Shown here piece after piece: positions 39,616 through 50,544 of a stretch of 64,000 nucleotides of DNA. Under the pieces are notes generated by a model. It saw only the letters and a program-made list of their open reading frames with translations. It ran no database searches and was not told where the DNA came from. Source of the stretch: Epiperipatus broadwayi (Eukaryota > Onychophora > Udeonychophora > Euonychophora > Peripatidae); NCBI GenBank assembly GCA_028023455.1, contig JAQFVV010000073.1, positions 498,001-562,000 on the forward strand, given 5' to 3'. The stretch's first letter is position 1; every line of letters begins with the position of its first letter. Both the position numbers and the translations under genes were made by a program.

Positions 39616-40267
39616 TGAACTCATGGAAAAATTATGCAAAACATGTAAAATATTATATGTTTATAAATAAAGTCAAAGATGAACATCTCAAAGTGTCAAC
39701 CCTTCTCTATTTTGCAGGTCAAGACATTATACAACTTGCAAATAGACTTACTAATCCCAAATGTCCAGAGGAACTTTAATATAATGAAGTTGTGGAAATT
39801 TTAAATGTGTATCTCACTACAAGAGTATCAAAATGATTAGTGAAGCTCATATTGAGAAACCAAAACCAACTACCACATGAAAAATACATGGACTATGATT
39901 TAGTTCTAAGGAATCTGGATAAACATTGTGATTTTGGTCTGGAAATAAGTGATACATTACTGGACCAACTCCTATATTGTATAGAGGATTATAATTTCTG
40001 AAAAGTATTGCTCAATGACTCTGATCTAAGCTAAAAAAGAGTTCTGAAGAAATGTATTGCATGAGAAAAATTATACAACCACAACAGTTGAGGAAAATTT
40101 TGCTAATAAATCAAAAAGTAGCAAAACTTATTCCAGAGTCTTGTAATGATAGAAAAAAGCAAAAATGCTATTATTGTGGCAAACTAGGACATCTTGAATA
40201 TAAGTGCAAGCACAGTAATAAAATTATAGAAACTGTGATATCATTTTGCAATAGTCTATCATTTTAA
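39616..40267 (+). pseudogene. gag remnant of the LTR element
   Basis: Starting at an ATG at 39616, the frame shows KVSTLLYFAGQDIIQLANRL. A later stretch with NLDKHCDFGLEISDTLLDQL has the spacing of gag capsid proteins of animal Ty3/gypsy elements. Several stops and one frame change follow. The last segment (40052-40267) carries a zinc knuckle CYYCGKLGHLEYKC (C-X2-C-X4-H-X4-C), the nucleocapsid RNA-binding motif. In an intact element gag would form cytoplasmic particles that package the RNA. This copy cannot make the protein. Confidence 0.8.
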
Positions 40268-40389
40268 AAATGATAGAGCTACTAGTTACATAAACCTGGA
40301 CTATAAATCTGAAGGCAGATTAAATTATGAGATTATTAGTATAAAGAAGTTAAATGACAGAGAAATGAACCCCATATTTTTAGACAAAG

Positions 40390-40720
40390 TTTTTGCAGTC
40401 AAACAGTAAAAATAGAAGTGGACATTGGAACTGAATTGTCAATGATATCTCACAGAGATTGGATTAAAATTAGCAGAAATTGTAAAAGCAAGATAACACT
40501 TCAAGATACTAATGTGATGGCTACAGATATAAATGTCAATAAAATTGATATTTTAGGAAAAGTGATACTTCCTCTAAAATTAGTTTCTAGTGTGAAATAG
40601 CTGACACTTTATGTAGTAAATAAAACTTTCAATCTATTGTTAGGAAAAAATTGGTTCAGACCATGGTCTATTCACATAAATGTGAATAATAAGTTGTTAA
40701 ACTCCAGAACTTTAGTGTTA
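40390..40720 (+). pseudogene. Aspartic protease remnant of the LTR element
   Basis: About 150 bases after the zinc knuckle, VDIGTELSMIS occupies the place of the catalytic D-T-G-A motif, with T and A replaced. The catalytic D itself is kept. It is followed by the downstream ILGKVILPL strand and, after a stop, LLGKNWFRPW, which corresponds to the L-G-x-D-W segment of gypsy proteases with D changed to N. The domain would be inactive. No reverse transcriptase motif (LPQG or YxDD type) follows in any forward frame. Confidence 0.75.
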
Positions 40721-40779
40721 ACAAAGTTAGTACCACCTACTTGTAAAAATTACAAAAATTGGGACAAGTTCTTAGTAGG

Positions 40780-41160
40780 ATGAAAAACATGGATACATGT
40801 CTTACTTAATTGTAAATGAACACCAGGTTAAATAATGAAAGTAATATCAAACGCTATAAGAATAGTAAAACTATAAAATGGGTGGGAGTTGAAAATACAT
40901 GTTAAACACCTTTGCCATTATAATGAGGACATCTTGCCAAATATACATGTAAATAAATCTTTAGAGAGAAAATTAGGAAAAAAGATTTTTATTGGAGGAT
41001 TTAATTACTGATTTCCAGACCAAGTTAAAGTAATTGATGATAAACAAATGTTTCTACAGAAGTAAAATAAAGGCGGAATTAGTTTAAAAGAAGAAAAAGT
41101 TATTCCCAAAACAGGCATAAATGTAAAAGTAAACCACCTGACAAGTTTAAATATATAGTA
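40780..41160 (+). pseudogene. Probable pol C-terminal remnant (after integrase)
   Basis: Frames between stops read IMKVISNAIRIVKL, then GWELKIHVKHLCHYNEDILP. That layout is reminiscent of the chromatin-proximal tail after integrase in gypsy pol (valine-rich strand, then H-V-x-H-L-R-x-Y). If correct, the sequence from RT through the integrase core was deleted, joining protease to the pol end. The assignment rests on a short, decayed segment. Confidence 0.4.
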
Positions 41161-41202
41161 ATAAATTAAGTCAATATTTTTAAAGTAGAGTGATGAATTA
41201 AA

Positions 41203-42087
41203 TGTCCACATGTATAAAACCGTACATGTAAATAAAATATTATTTATTTATGTAAATATGCAAATATTTTTTCATTTTAATAACATTCTCTTTATTGGAG
41301 AAATTTACTCTAAAAATTTGCAGGAGAAATCTTTGCAAAATTCTAGATTAAATTAAAGTAGATGTTGTATAAATTAGATCATATATATTTATACCCTGGT
41401 AAATGATAAAGAGAAAGGACACAACTAAAATGTTCAGACTAGATTATTAAAGTTGGTGTTGATTTGAAGTAATAACAGATCAGCCGTAGTAAAAAATGAT
41501 CCATGGTAGCCTAGTAGATCGATTAACAGTGATTAAATCTAAAATGGAATAGTTACAAAAAAGAAGCAGTTACTTGTTTGTGTATTGAAAAGGTTATTAC
41601 CAGTGAAGCGTAATTAACTGAAGCTTAGCCAAACCACGAGAGACAAGTGGGGAACAGAGATCGTTAATATATAATGTATGAATTGTGTGTGTCAGAAGTA
41701 AGCACTGATGCTGTGAACTTTAAGAGATTTACTCTATATGTGACATTAAATATGCTTATTTGTGTTTCAAATGATTTGATTTGAAAGTACAAATAATTAA
41801 TAAATGGATTACTTCTGTTGTAGAACAAGACTATTTCCATTCGAGGAAAATAAACAGCATGTAAATATTAATGGACTATTACCTTTTTATGTTGTTTTAC
41901 TAGATTACTATTTGTTATTAAATAAATCTTATATATATATATATATTAAAGGGTACTTGCGTATTATTCCTGCAACCAAGGAAAGATAGGAAGACTTTTT
42001 ACATTTGTATCATTTACCCAAGTACCTTTTGAAGTATATTGTTTCTGTATTTAGCTCCTTGATTGATCTTTAAAGACTCTCAAGACA
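41203..42087 (+). repeat. 3' LTR, carrying a small insertion
   Basis: It is homologous to 38723-39510 as described there. It is about 100 bases longer because of an enlarged AT run (41931-41946) and an 83-base inverted-repeat insert at 41948-42030. Confidence 0.85.
41948..42030. mobile_element. 83-bp inverted-repeat insertion in the 3' LTR
   Basis: The ends AAAGGGTACTTG and CAAGTACCTTTT are complementary at 11 of 12 positions. The segment is absent from the matching place in the 5' LTR, so it inserted after the retroelement. It is the size of a very small MITE. Confidence 0.6.
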
Positions 42088-42089
42088 CT

Positions 42090-43550
42090 GAAATAAATAA
42101 ACATAAAGTAAAAGTATGTAGTTAATTGCAATATATATTTTTATTAATGCTGACTAAATGGCATTAAACATAAGAATACTTAAAGTGAGAAAGTAATATA
42201 ATATAAATAATAAAAAAGTTGTACAAAAAATTTTAAGAAATCTTTTGTAAAAATAACTTGGTTTTCTGTTTTTATTTTTTTTTCTCGAAACTTTTTGAGA
42301 CATTTAATTTATCAATAATCGTAAAAAAATTATCAACCGAGAGTTGTCAAGAAATCGAGAAAAAGAATTCTTGAAAATAATTTCTAGTCATATGATAGTA
42401 TTTTTCGTTATATATATATATAATTATTTGATATAATATTACATTTTTGTTATAATGCAGAAGACTTTCTAAACTTTTAAAAGTTATACATATATATATA
42501 TGATTAAAAAAATTCCAAACTCAGTATAATAGGTTGTTTGGAATCTATCTTTATCAGACATAAAACTATTACTCTTATTTAAATACTACCACTATTCATA
42601 ATTTTATGCAGAGTGTAATCATTTTCATAGTATTTAATAAGGCCAAAATCCAAAACATATGCTGGCCAATGATTGGTCAATTTTTTTACCTTCTAAAGTT
42701 AGCAAGTCCTCAGAAGACATGAAGATGTAATTTTGATTCAAAGTAATTACAAATTCATTGCATAAATACATAGTTATTTAGGAATATTAGTAAATATTTG
42801 AAATACAGGCACCCTTCATAGTTCAAATTCCCTATATTTACAATCAAGAATATTAGACGACTATTTTATAAGATTCGTTAAAAATAGTGGACGTTTTTAA
42901 CAAGTTATTTTTGATATGTTTTGGGAAATAATTTACTAGGAATGTACTGAAGAAAGAATTATTAAGCAGCGTAAAATATAGATGACTAAAATATCCCTTG
43001 ATAATTTTTTTTAAAACAATTATTTCAGTTTTTATAAGAGTTCTATTATAATTAACATATTTAAGTGTAATATAAAAATAGTTCAGAATTAACACAATTT
43101 TTTAACTATTTTGTTTTTTTCAGCAAATTTTAGTAGTTATTTTTGTAAATAAAAGTCATTAATATGTATCTATTTTATATTACAATATAATGACAATTTT
43201 TTAATTATTTGACATTATTTTATCAATAATTTTATATCATAGTTTTTTTTTCTCTCTCTACTTTTGCATGAAAAAATTAATAGATAATATTGTAACAAAT
43301 TTTTTTATGAGACTAGTTTCTGAAAAATCAATTTTTTAAATATATATATATTAAAAGGCACCTGTTTTTATTATCAGCTAATGCCCTATGCTTATGTAGT
43401 CTGATTCTAAAGGAAAAGATTTTACTGTTATCTTGTTTATAGTAAATGGAAACTAAAGAAGTTGTTTTATACTCATTTTGTATGGAAAATTATTGTTTAA
43501 TGTTTCGATACCTTTTCATAACTGGAGAGCACTGACATAAAACACCCCCC
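42090..43550. other. AT-rich gene-free region with a repeat A tail remnant
   Basis: AGTTCAAATTCCCTATATTTACAA-like sequence at about 42820-42845 matches the B-box and tail of repeat A. Otherwise nothing was recognised. The frame at 42853-43095 shows no domain. Confidence 0.5.
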
Positions 43551-43589
43551 CATATATATATATATATATATATATATGACATGATTGAT

Positions 43590-43630
<41 letters not shown>

Positions 43631-43640
43631 CAATCATGTC
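43543..43640. repeat. AT tracts forming a perfect palindrome
   Basis: Two AT runs are separated by TGACATGATTGATTGA, and the second is followed by AATCAATCATGTCA. The unit 43576-43641 can therefore form a long hairpin or cruciform. Confidence 0.9.
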
Positions 43641-43644
43641 AGTT

Positions 43645-44020
43645 CAGAGTATTTCTGTATTACATTCACAATCACTTTTATTATAAATATATGTATATAT
43701 TTACAGAAATCTTCAGCATCGGTTTAGTAAACACTTGAATCTCCTTAACAAGAATGATAGCCAAACTTTCAATTTAAATATTTGATTGTGTGCCCTTGGC
43801 TTTAAAGATTGAATGCATTTATAATCAAATATTTATATTGTGGTTTCAAAACTTTTAAAATAATATTATAAAGCTCTCATAATGAATTTAGATTGTATTT
43901 AAGAAGAAAATTGAAAAGTCATTTTAGATCATTTTATGATTAGTTAATAGTCCGAGATATATATAAATACATAAAACAGTAAACACTTAAACAATGCAAA
44001 TATCGTTAAGAACCAACTAC
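43645..44020. other. AT-rich gene-free region
   Basis: No feature recognised. Confidence 0.5.
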
Positions 44021-44024
44021 CTTA

Positions 44025-44432
<408 letters not shown>

Positions 44433-44439
44433 ATATACA

Positions 44440-44690
44440 CACAAAAAGAGTGATCGATCTCATGATATTATGGAATGCAAATCATGAACACTCTCACTAT
44501 AAAATTTCTTTTAACATCACATGTGCACATAAATATGTATATATAATTCTTTGAAAAACAATACAATAATTAATACAATAAACAATATTTTAAAAACAAA
44601 TAACTACTATAATTTAATAGAAGTACTTTCAAACATCTAAGTAGTCATTATCAACTATATTCAAATTGTGTTACAAAAATCATTATAATT
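44440..44690. other. AT-rich spacer
   Basis: No feature recognised between the microsatellite and the end of the Penelope-like element. Confidence 0.5.
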
Positions 44691-44728
44691 GTATACAAAA
44701 AAAAAAATTACATCATACATCAATTTTC

Positions 44729-45060
44729 TCACAACTGATTAATTTTTATATCAGCAGCTTGTCTATTTATCAAATGCTGCTTTCCATTTTTTATAAACAT
44801 AGCTTTTTTAATTTTACATTTATTATTATTTCTTTCAATACACAAAATCTTAATTTTATTAAAATCAAAACCATAATTACATGTAACATTATAATAAAAA
44901 AATACTGAAGGTGATACATCATCATTTCTAACACCCTCTTGTCTTGATTTTTGCACTCGTTTATATAGCAACAAATGCTCATTTGATCTTTTCTCCAATG
45001 TACACCGAGCTTCACCTATATATCCTATTATACAAACACACAGCTATTTATATATTGCAC
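44729..45060 (-). pseudogene. PLE GIY-YIG endonuclease domain
   Basis: CAIYK, a stop codon, then CIIGYIGEARCTLEKRSNEH reproduces the GIY-YIG fold signature. The conserved Y-I-G is followed by R at the usual spacing and by R-x-x-E-H. In PLEs this C-terminal nuclease nicks the target so that RT can extend from it. The C-terminal part (INECKNQDKR region onward) is diverged. The domain would not be made because of the internal stop. Confidence 0.78.
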
Positions 45061-45108
45061 AACTTTGATTTAAAATACTTATATTTTTTGAATTATTTAT
45101 CAATCTAT

Positions 45109-45645
45109 TCAAATTAGGAGTAGTATAAAATGCAACTCGACATATATTTTTTTATATATCTGTCTTATAAATTTTGCTTGCTCATTACAAATAAATGGTA
45201 TTGATATCCAAGTATGCTTCATTCTATCAATATCTATAGCACTTAAAATATTACAATTATTATTAAACTTAATAACAATATTATAAATTAATTTATGATT
45301 ATATCCAATATTTAATAAATCCATAGTAAATACATTTATAATACTTATTTTATCATAATTATATTTACATAACTTATTATTCCTAAATAAAAATGATTTT
45401 AAACCAGATAATTTATGTACTATTGGAACATTTGAATTCTAAGGTAAATATATTCTCTTTTTTAATATCTTTTACTACCATACAATAATCTAATATACTT
45501 TTATTACGAGTAACTTTAATACCCAAATATTGAATTGACCTTTTTTCTTCAAAATATTTGCTCCATTTTAAACCTTCTAAACTATTTAATTCATTAATCT
45601 TTGTCTAATTTTTGTATTGGTCCACTACTTAAATCTGAGAACAAT
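45109..45645 (-). pseudogene. PLE reverse transcriptase thumb and linker
   Basis: From the 45.6 kb end, LNSLEGLKWSKYFEEKRSIQ then YLGIKVTRN corresponds to the conserved L-N-x-x-H-x-x-I-x-F...F-L-D-V-x-V-x-R region after the RT palm. The next frame has a P-I-V-H-K-L-S-G-L-K-S motif matching the P-x-x-H-x-x-x-x-x-x-S stretch. The segment 45324-45109 (ISIPFICNEQAKFIRQIYKK) matches the linker V-P-F-I-x-x-x-S-x-x-I-x-x-I. The segment runs across two stops and one frame change. Confidence 0.72.
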
Positions 45646-45765
45646 ATTATTCACCAGTTTCATTTCCAATCAGTTTCTATTGTTAAAATATTAATCTAAA
45701 ATATACAGAATTTTTTTAATTCAGCTTCTAAAAATTTAATAATTTTAGATTCAAATTGGTTAAAT

Positions 45766-46850
45766 GTAATGCAAAATTAAAAATAATATTAATAACTGAA
45801 GAAAAATATAAGAAAAAACGTTTAAAAAATAGCCAGTGGTAAAACAAGTAAATTATATTTCAACCAATCTGTGGTGTCATTATTCAGTCTGAAGCTGTCA
45901 AAATAATCTACTTTTCTGAAGAGCTATCATTTCCCCAAACTTATTTTTCTTGTAATATTTAAAATTTTTCAAATCAAACTTTATATTTTGATAAAGTAAT
46001 GTAAAAGATTATTTATGAATGTAAAAAATTACATAATTATTTATTTCAAAATATGAAAGCATACCACATTTCATTTCCAGTTCTGCATTTGTCATTTAGA
46101 AATGCCTAATTACAGTCAGTGGCAATAATTGTTTTATTACCGACCATTTCTCCAAACATATTTTTTTGTAATATTTAAAATTTTTCGAATCAAACTTTAT
46201 ATTTTGATAAAGTAATGTAAAATCTTATTTATGAATGTAAAAAATTACAATAGATATAATTATTTACTTCAAAATATGAATGCATAAAAGATTTTCTTTT
46301 GATTTCTTTAGAAATGCCTATTATTCAAATTATAGTTGTTAGGTGTTAACAACTAGTCTTGAAAAGTGATTACATTCACAAGCTTATTTTTCTTGTAATA
46401 TTAAAAATTTTTCGAATCAAACTTTATATTTTGATAAAGTAATGTAAAATTTTATTTATGAATGTAAAAAATTACAATAAATATATTTATTTACTTCAAA
46501 ATCAATTACGAATGTGTAGAACACCTTTGTTTAGTTTCTGACTTTGTCAGTTAAAAACATCTACAACACAATTTCCAGATTTGGCAAGCATCCAATCAGA
46601 GAAAATAGATTGGTCTAAGCACCAATAGCCAGCAAAGAAAATTGACTTTTTTCACAATATAATGCTATATGCAGACATTTTTAGAACTACAATTTCAAAT
46701 TTTGAATTTCCTATAAAATAAGCCTAAAATGAAGAAATTGCGACCAAAATTGACCAAGAGATAACACATGCTATGTCCAAAAACCATAAATAGCATTTTG
46801 GCTTAGTAAACTAGCAACAGAATCTAAATGAAAATAACAACTGAAGGGTT
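45766..46850. mobile_element. Insertion inside the PLE with three ~225-bp tandem units
   Basis: Non-coding DNA interrupts the RT between motif C and the thumb. Units starting near 45934, 46150 and 46378 share CTTATTTTTCTTGTAATATT and ATCAAACTTTATATTTTGAT followed by AAAGTAATGTAAAA. A possible target duplication GGTTAAAT sits at 45758-45765 and 46847-46854. No terminal inverted repeats were seen. Internal tandem units without TIRs recall Helentron-associated non-autonomous elements, but hairpin and terminus evidence is lacking. Confidence 0.6.
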
Positions 46851-46854
46851 AAAT

Positions 46855-47490
46855 AACAAATTTATAACATCTAAACTTCCACAAACAAAATCATCATCAC
46901 CACCCTGCAATATATTTTAATACCTTGGTAACATATATTATTATTAAGAATTTTATCTTCATATCTTGATATTACAAAACTACATATTTGTGAAACTACA
47001 TTAAGACCCATAGGCCAACTTTATACATTTTATAACAATTTTCATTAAACATAGCATATATATTTTTATTAACAAAATATAACATATCATTTATAAATTT
47101 TACTTTCTTAACATTAAGTTTTTTTAATACCAAAGCATCTAATATATTTTTTATAGATTTTAATCTATCTATAGAACTGTACATCTCATGTATATTAAAT
47201 GTACAAATACTATCATTTCATTAATATTAATATTAATTTTCTGTACAAAATCAAATGATGAACTAATAGTACATTTTCCAAATCCAAGAACATCTTTTAA
47301 TAATTTTTTAATAAATCTACAAGTTTTATAATAAAATGATCCACCAAAGTCAATCATTAATCTTAAAAGTTTATCTTGTTTATGTAATTTAATATTCAAA
47401 AATATCCTAGGACAAATTGCAGCATATGGATAAAGATGATATGTATGAGCATCTGTATTTACTGTTTTTAGTTTTTTTTAAAAATGTCAA
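46855..47490 (-). pseudogene. PLE reverse transcriptase, N-terminal half
   Basis: The opening CPRIFLNIKLHKQDKLLRLM occupies the place of the conserved P-K-I-Y-G-x-x-K-I-H-K motif followed by L-R-P-I-V. After a frame change, the segment around MYSSIDRLKSIKNIL corresponds to RT motif A (F-D-V-x-x-L-Y-T-x-I). The following NKNIYAMFNENCYKMYKVGL is the NNxYFxF...YxQxxGLxMG stretch before motif B. A triplet of aspartates (QGGDDDFV) near 46870-46900 lies where motif C (Y-x-D-D) is expected. It is not functional. The enzyme family primes reverse transcription and is related to telomerase RT. Confidence 0.75.
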
Positions 47491-47589
47491 TAAACTTTAC
47501 ATGCAGATTGTCCATACTGTTTACCGTATTAATTATTGTATTGTTTTTTTGAAGAATTATATGTATTATAATTGGAATACAGACAGACA

Positions 47590-47605
47590 TTGATTAATAA
47601 TAATA

Positions 47606-47679
<74 letters not shown>
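47590..47679. repeat. AT dinucleotide microsatellite
   Basis: A short AAT start is followed by about 75 bases of alternating AT. The poly-Tyr-Ile frame through it is not a gene. Confidence 0.97.
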
Positions 47680-47682
<3 letters not shown>

Positions 47683-47684
47683 AC

Positions 47685-48490
47685 AGTTTTACTTGAAAGT
47701 GGTTGTCCAGGAATGTTACTAATCATCATCCGCAAAGAAATATCACATTGAATATAATCAAAATTCAGCAATGAAAATAATAAACAATATATAAATTAGA
47801 AACTTAATAGCATCAACTATGATTGGATTTTAAAAAGTGCATTATAACATTTACGCTAATCATCTACCCAATAGTAAATCTAGAGCATATTATAAAAACA
47901 ATCATCATAATTTCATTTGATATACATATGTGTGCTAAAATATCAATCATAATAAAAAAAATTCTGGGATCCTGATATTTTGATGATCATTACCAATGTT
48001 CTGGCCATCTAGTATCATGAGTTTACTGGTCATTTAATAACTAATATCAAGTTTATAAAATAAAGTGAGTGGTCATTTTATCTTTATCTTTGGACCATCT
48101 AGAGAATTATATGGATGTTCACACTCATGTATGCCCACACCTATATATTATAAATACCATTGTACTTAAATTAGCTTGGAATCACAAAGACTTTAGGTAC
48201 TATAACCATGAACAAGATGAAATATAAATGTTCAAAATTTAATCTATTTCACATTAAGTAATTTTACTTAGATAACCTATGCATCCATTGAAAGAAAACT
48301 CTATGATAAGATCTGTTACATACATACTGGTAATTCAAAGATCAGATAGATAAATAAATAAATTTATCAACAAAAATAATTTTTTGAAACTAATTTTTAA
48401 ACAACTATTTAATAAAGTTAATTAATAAATAAAATTAGGAAAATTTTGAAAATAATAATGTGACAAATTCAACAATTTACATATGGATCA
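47685..48490. other. AT-rich gene-free region
   Basis: No feature recognised. Confidence 0.5.

Positions 48491-48494
<4 letters not shown>

Positions 48495-48539
<45 letters not shown>
48495..48539. repeat. TA dinucleotide microsatellite
   Basis: About 45 bases of alternating TA. Confidence 0.95.
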
Positions 48540-48541
<2 letters not shown>

Positions 48542-48544
48542 CTT

Positions 48545-49790
48545 TTGAATAGTTCACCGTAATAAATTACCATAATAAGATATACTTAATCATCCTAAAT
48601 TTTAAATTTTAAAAATATAACTGGCACTAATAACTTGATAGATATTTTAATAGAAACTTTAAAAGATATTATAAACATACCATTGTTTTTATTTATTTGC
48701 GATTTTTTTTAGGTCTATAAATAATTTTATAATAATATATTTTTTAAAATAATTATAATAATAAAAGATCGATAATTTTAATAGCTTAATAAAATATTTT
48801 TATAAAGTTGACTAAATACATAATTTTATGTTAAAATTAAATGATTGAATTTAATTAGTTTTGAAATATTATTTTTTATGTTAAAAATTAAAATGCTCAG
48901 TAAGTGAGACAACTTTCCTGTAAGATTGGCAGGAATTTTGGATAAAAGACAGGTGATAAGAAAAAGGAGAGGAAAAGAAAAACAACGAATGAAGCCAGTA
49001 AGTAATTAAGTCCTCAGAAAATATTTGATAAAATTCAGATGATTATAAAAATAATTTTGTGTTATAACTGTAATTTAATTTATATTAATAAAAAATTAAG
49101 ATAATATGTATTGGATAAATAATTATGTCATGCAGTAAATAATTAATTTCTTCATCCTGTCACGAAGTCATAGTTTGGGAGATCAAATTATAATTCTAAA
49201 AAAAATGCTAATGCAGGAAAAGTTCCCAGTGGATCTTATTATAATGGTGAACAGCCAAATACATAAGGATAATATTGATTCATTTCAAGTGGTTAGGAGT
49301 TGGACAATCTTTCATGTAAATGAAAACAGTTGCAGTTATCTATACTTCATTATATATTTAATAGATAATTTAACTTGATGATATAAAGAAAACTAAATTA
49401 AAGTCAGAATAAAAAAAATATTTAAAGAATGGCTTACAGAAATGTGGAAGACAAATAATAGAATAATAATTAAATTGATTTACATTATTAAAACTTATTC
49501 TGCAATATTTTTTTAAGAAGATACACATATATTAGTGTAAATAGGAATAATTTTATTTAACTGACTTATAAATATTTATTTGGAAGAGTCAATAATAAAT
49601 GCAAAATAACTCATAGGAGTTAAAATTTCCCCATAGAAAAGAAAACATATATATTATGAGACTTGATGTCAACAAACTAATAAAAGCAATGACTTTATTT
49701 ATGTTAAATGGTTTTGATCTACACTTTAAAAACAATTGAATAGTTATATTTGACATAATCCATTAATCTACTAATTCCAGTAAATTTATA
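48545..49790. other. AT-rich gene-free region
   Basis: No feature recognised. The frame at 49175-49378 has no family resemblance. Confidence 0.5.
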
Positions 49791-49795
49791 ATAAT

Positions 49796-50280
49796 GGAGG
49801 AATAAGAGGATTCCTTTTATTCCTCCATAAATACTATATTTTGTATTGTGGAGTGAAATATTCAATTATTATTTAACACTCGCAAAAGACGCATGTGCAA
49901 TTAGCTTGAAAGGCTGATCTTTGAATGTAATACAATTGTACACATGGCATCATATAAAAATAAATGCTTATTTACTTATAATTAAGTTTCAGTTAGAGTG
50001 ATGTTTAGTAAATTCTAGACAAATTCACCGACGTCATTCATTCAAACATCGTAGATAGTAATTTAAAGTGAGGATTTTACTCTCACACTTTAGTCAACAG
50101 TACTTCAGATTTGCTCATATAAAAGAATTTGAGTTGTAGGAATAAGAGGATTCCTTTTATTCCTGCATAAATACTATATCTTGTATTGTGGAGTAAAGTA
50201 TTCATTTCATTTATTATTTAACACTCGCCAAATACGCATGTGCAATTAGCTTGAAAGGCTGATCTTTGAATGTAATAATG
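49796..50280 (+). repeat. Repeat E, copy 2 (about 1.4 tandem units)
   Basis: The distal part (GGAATAAGAGGATTCCTTTT to GCTGATCTTTGAATGTAAT) occurs at 49799-49931 and again at 50144-50277, with the proximal part in between. The repeat period is therefore about 345 bases. It is homologous to 32748-33055 in inverted orientation. A (TAA)n tract follows 50 bases downstream. Confidence 0.8.
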
Positions 50281-50330
50281 GAATATGAAAATCTCTGATT
50301 ATTAAATGGTTTATAGAAAACATTTAAACT

Positions 50331-50494
<164 letters not shown>

Positions 50495-50544
50495 CCTTGT
50501 TTTATTATAATTGCATCGGTTTTGAAATATTGAAGAGGCAATCT

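Larger units (their letters stand above)
38723..42087 (+). mobile_element. LTR retrotransposon (Ty3/gypsy-like), internally deleted
   Basis: Two related ~790-890-base direct repeats enclose 1.7 kb containing gag, protease and a short pol C-terminal remnant in order. Reverse transcriptase, RNase H and most of integrase are missing. LTR starts share AATGTC, and the ends share GACTCTC followed by an ACA. The LTRs have diverged visibly (many substitutions plus an insertion in the 3' one), so the insertion is old. Primer-binding site, polypurine tract and target duplication are not clear. It would have depended on a complete relative for movement. Confidence 0.85.
44700..47530 (-). mobile_element. 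Penelope-like element (PLE), decayed and interrupted
   Basis: On the minus strand the order is RT N-terminal part (47480-47170), RT core (47184-46855), an unrelated insertion (about 45766-46850), RT thumb and linker (45640-45109), then a GIY-YIG endonuclease (45060-44729). This RT plus C-terminal GIY-YIG order is diagnostic of Penelope-like retroelements. Stops and frame changes occur throughout. The 5' end lies near 47530, so the N-terminal region is short or lost. Confidence 0.82.

Noticed and set aside
45758-46854. hAT insertion on the strength of the 8-bp GGTTAAAT repeats
   Set aside because: The ends next to the 8-bp repeats are not inverted repeats of each other, and an 8-bp AT-rich match can arise by chance. 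It is kept only as a candidate target duplication.
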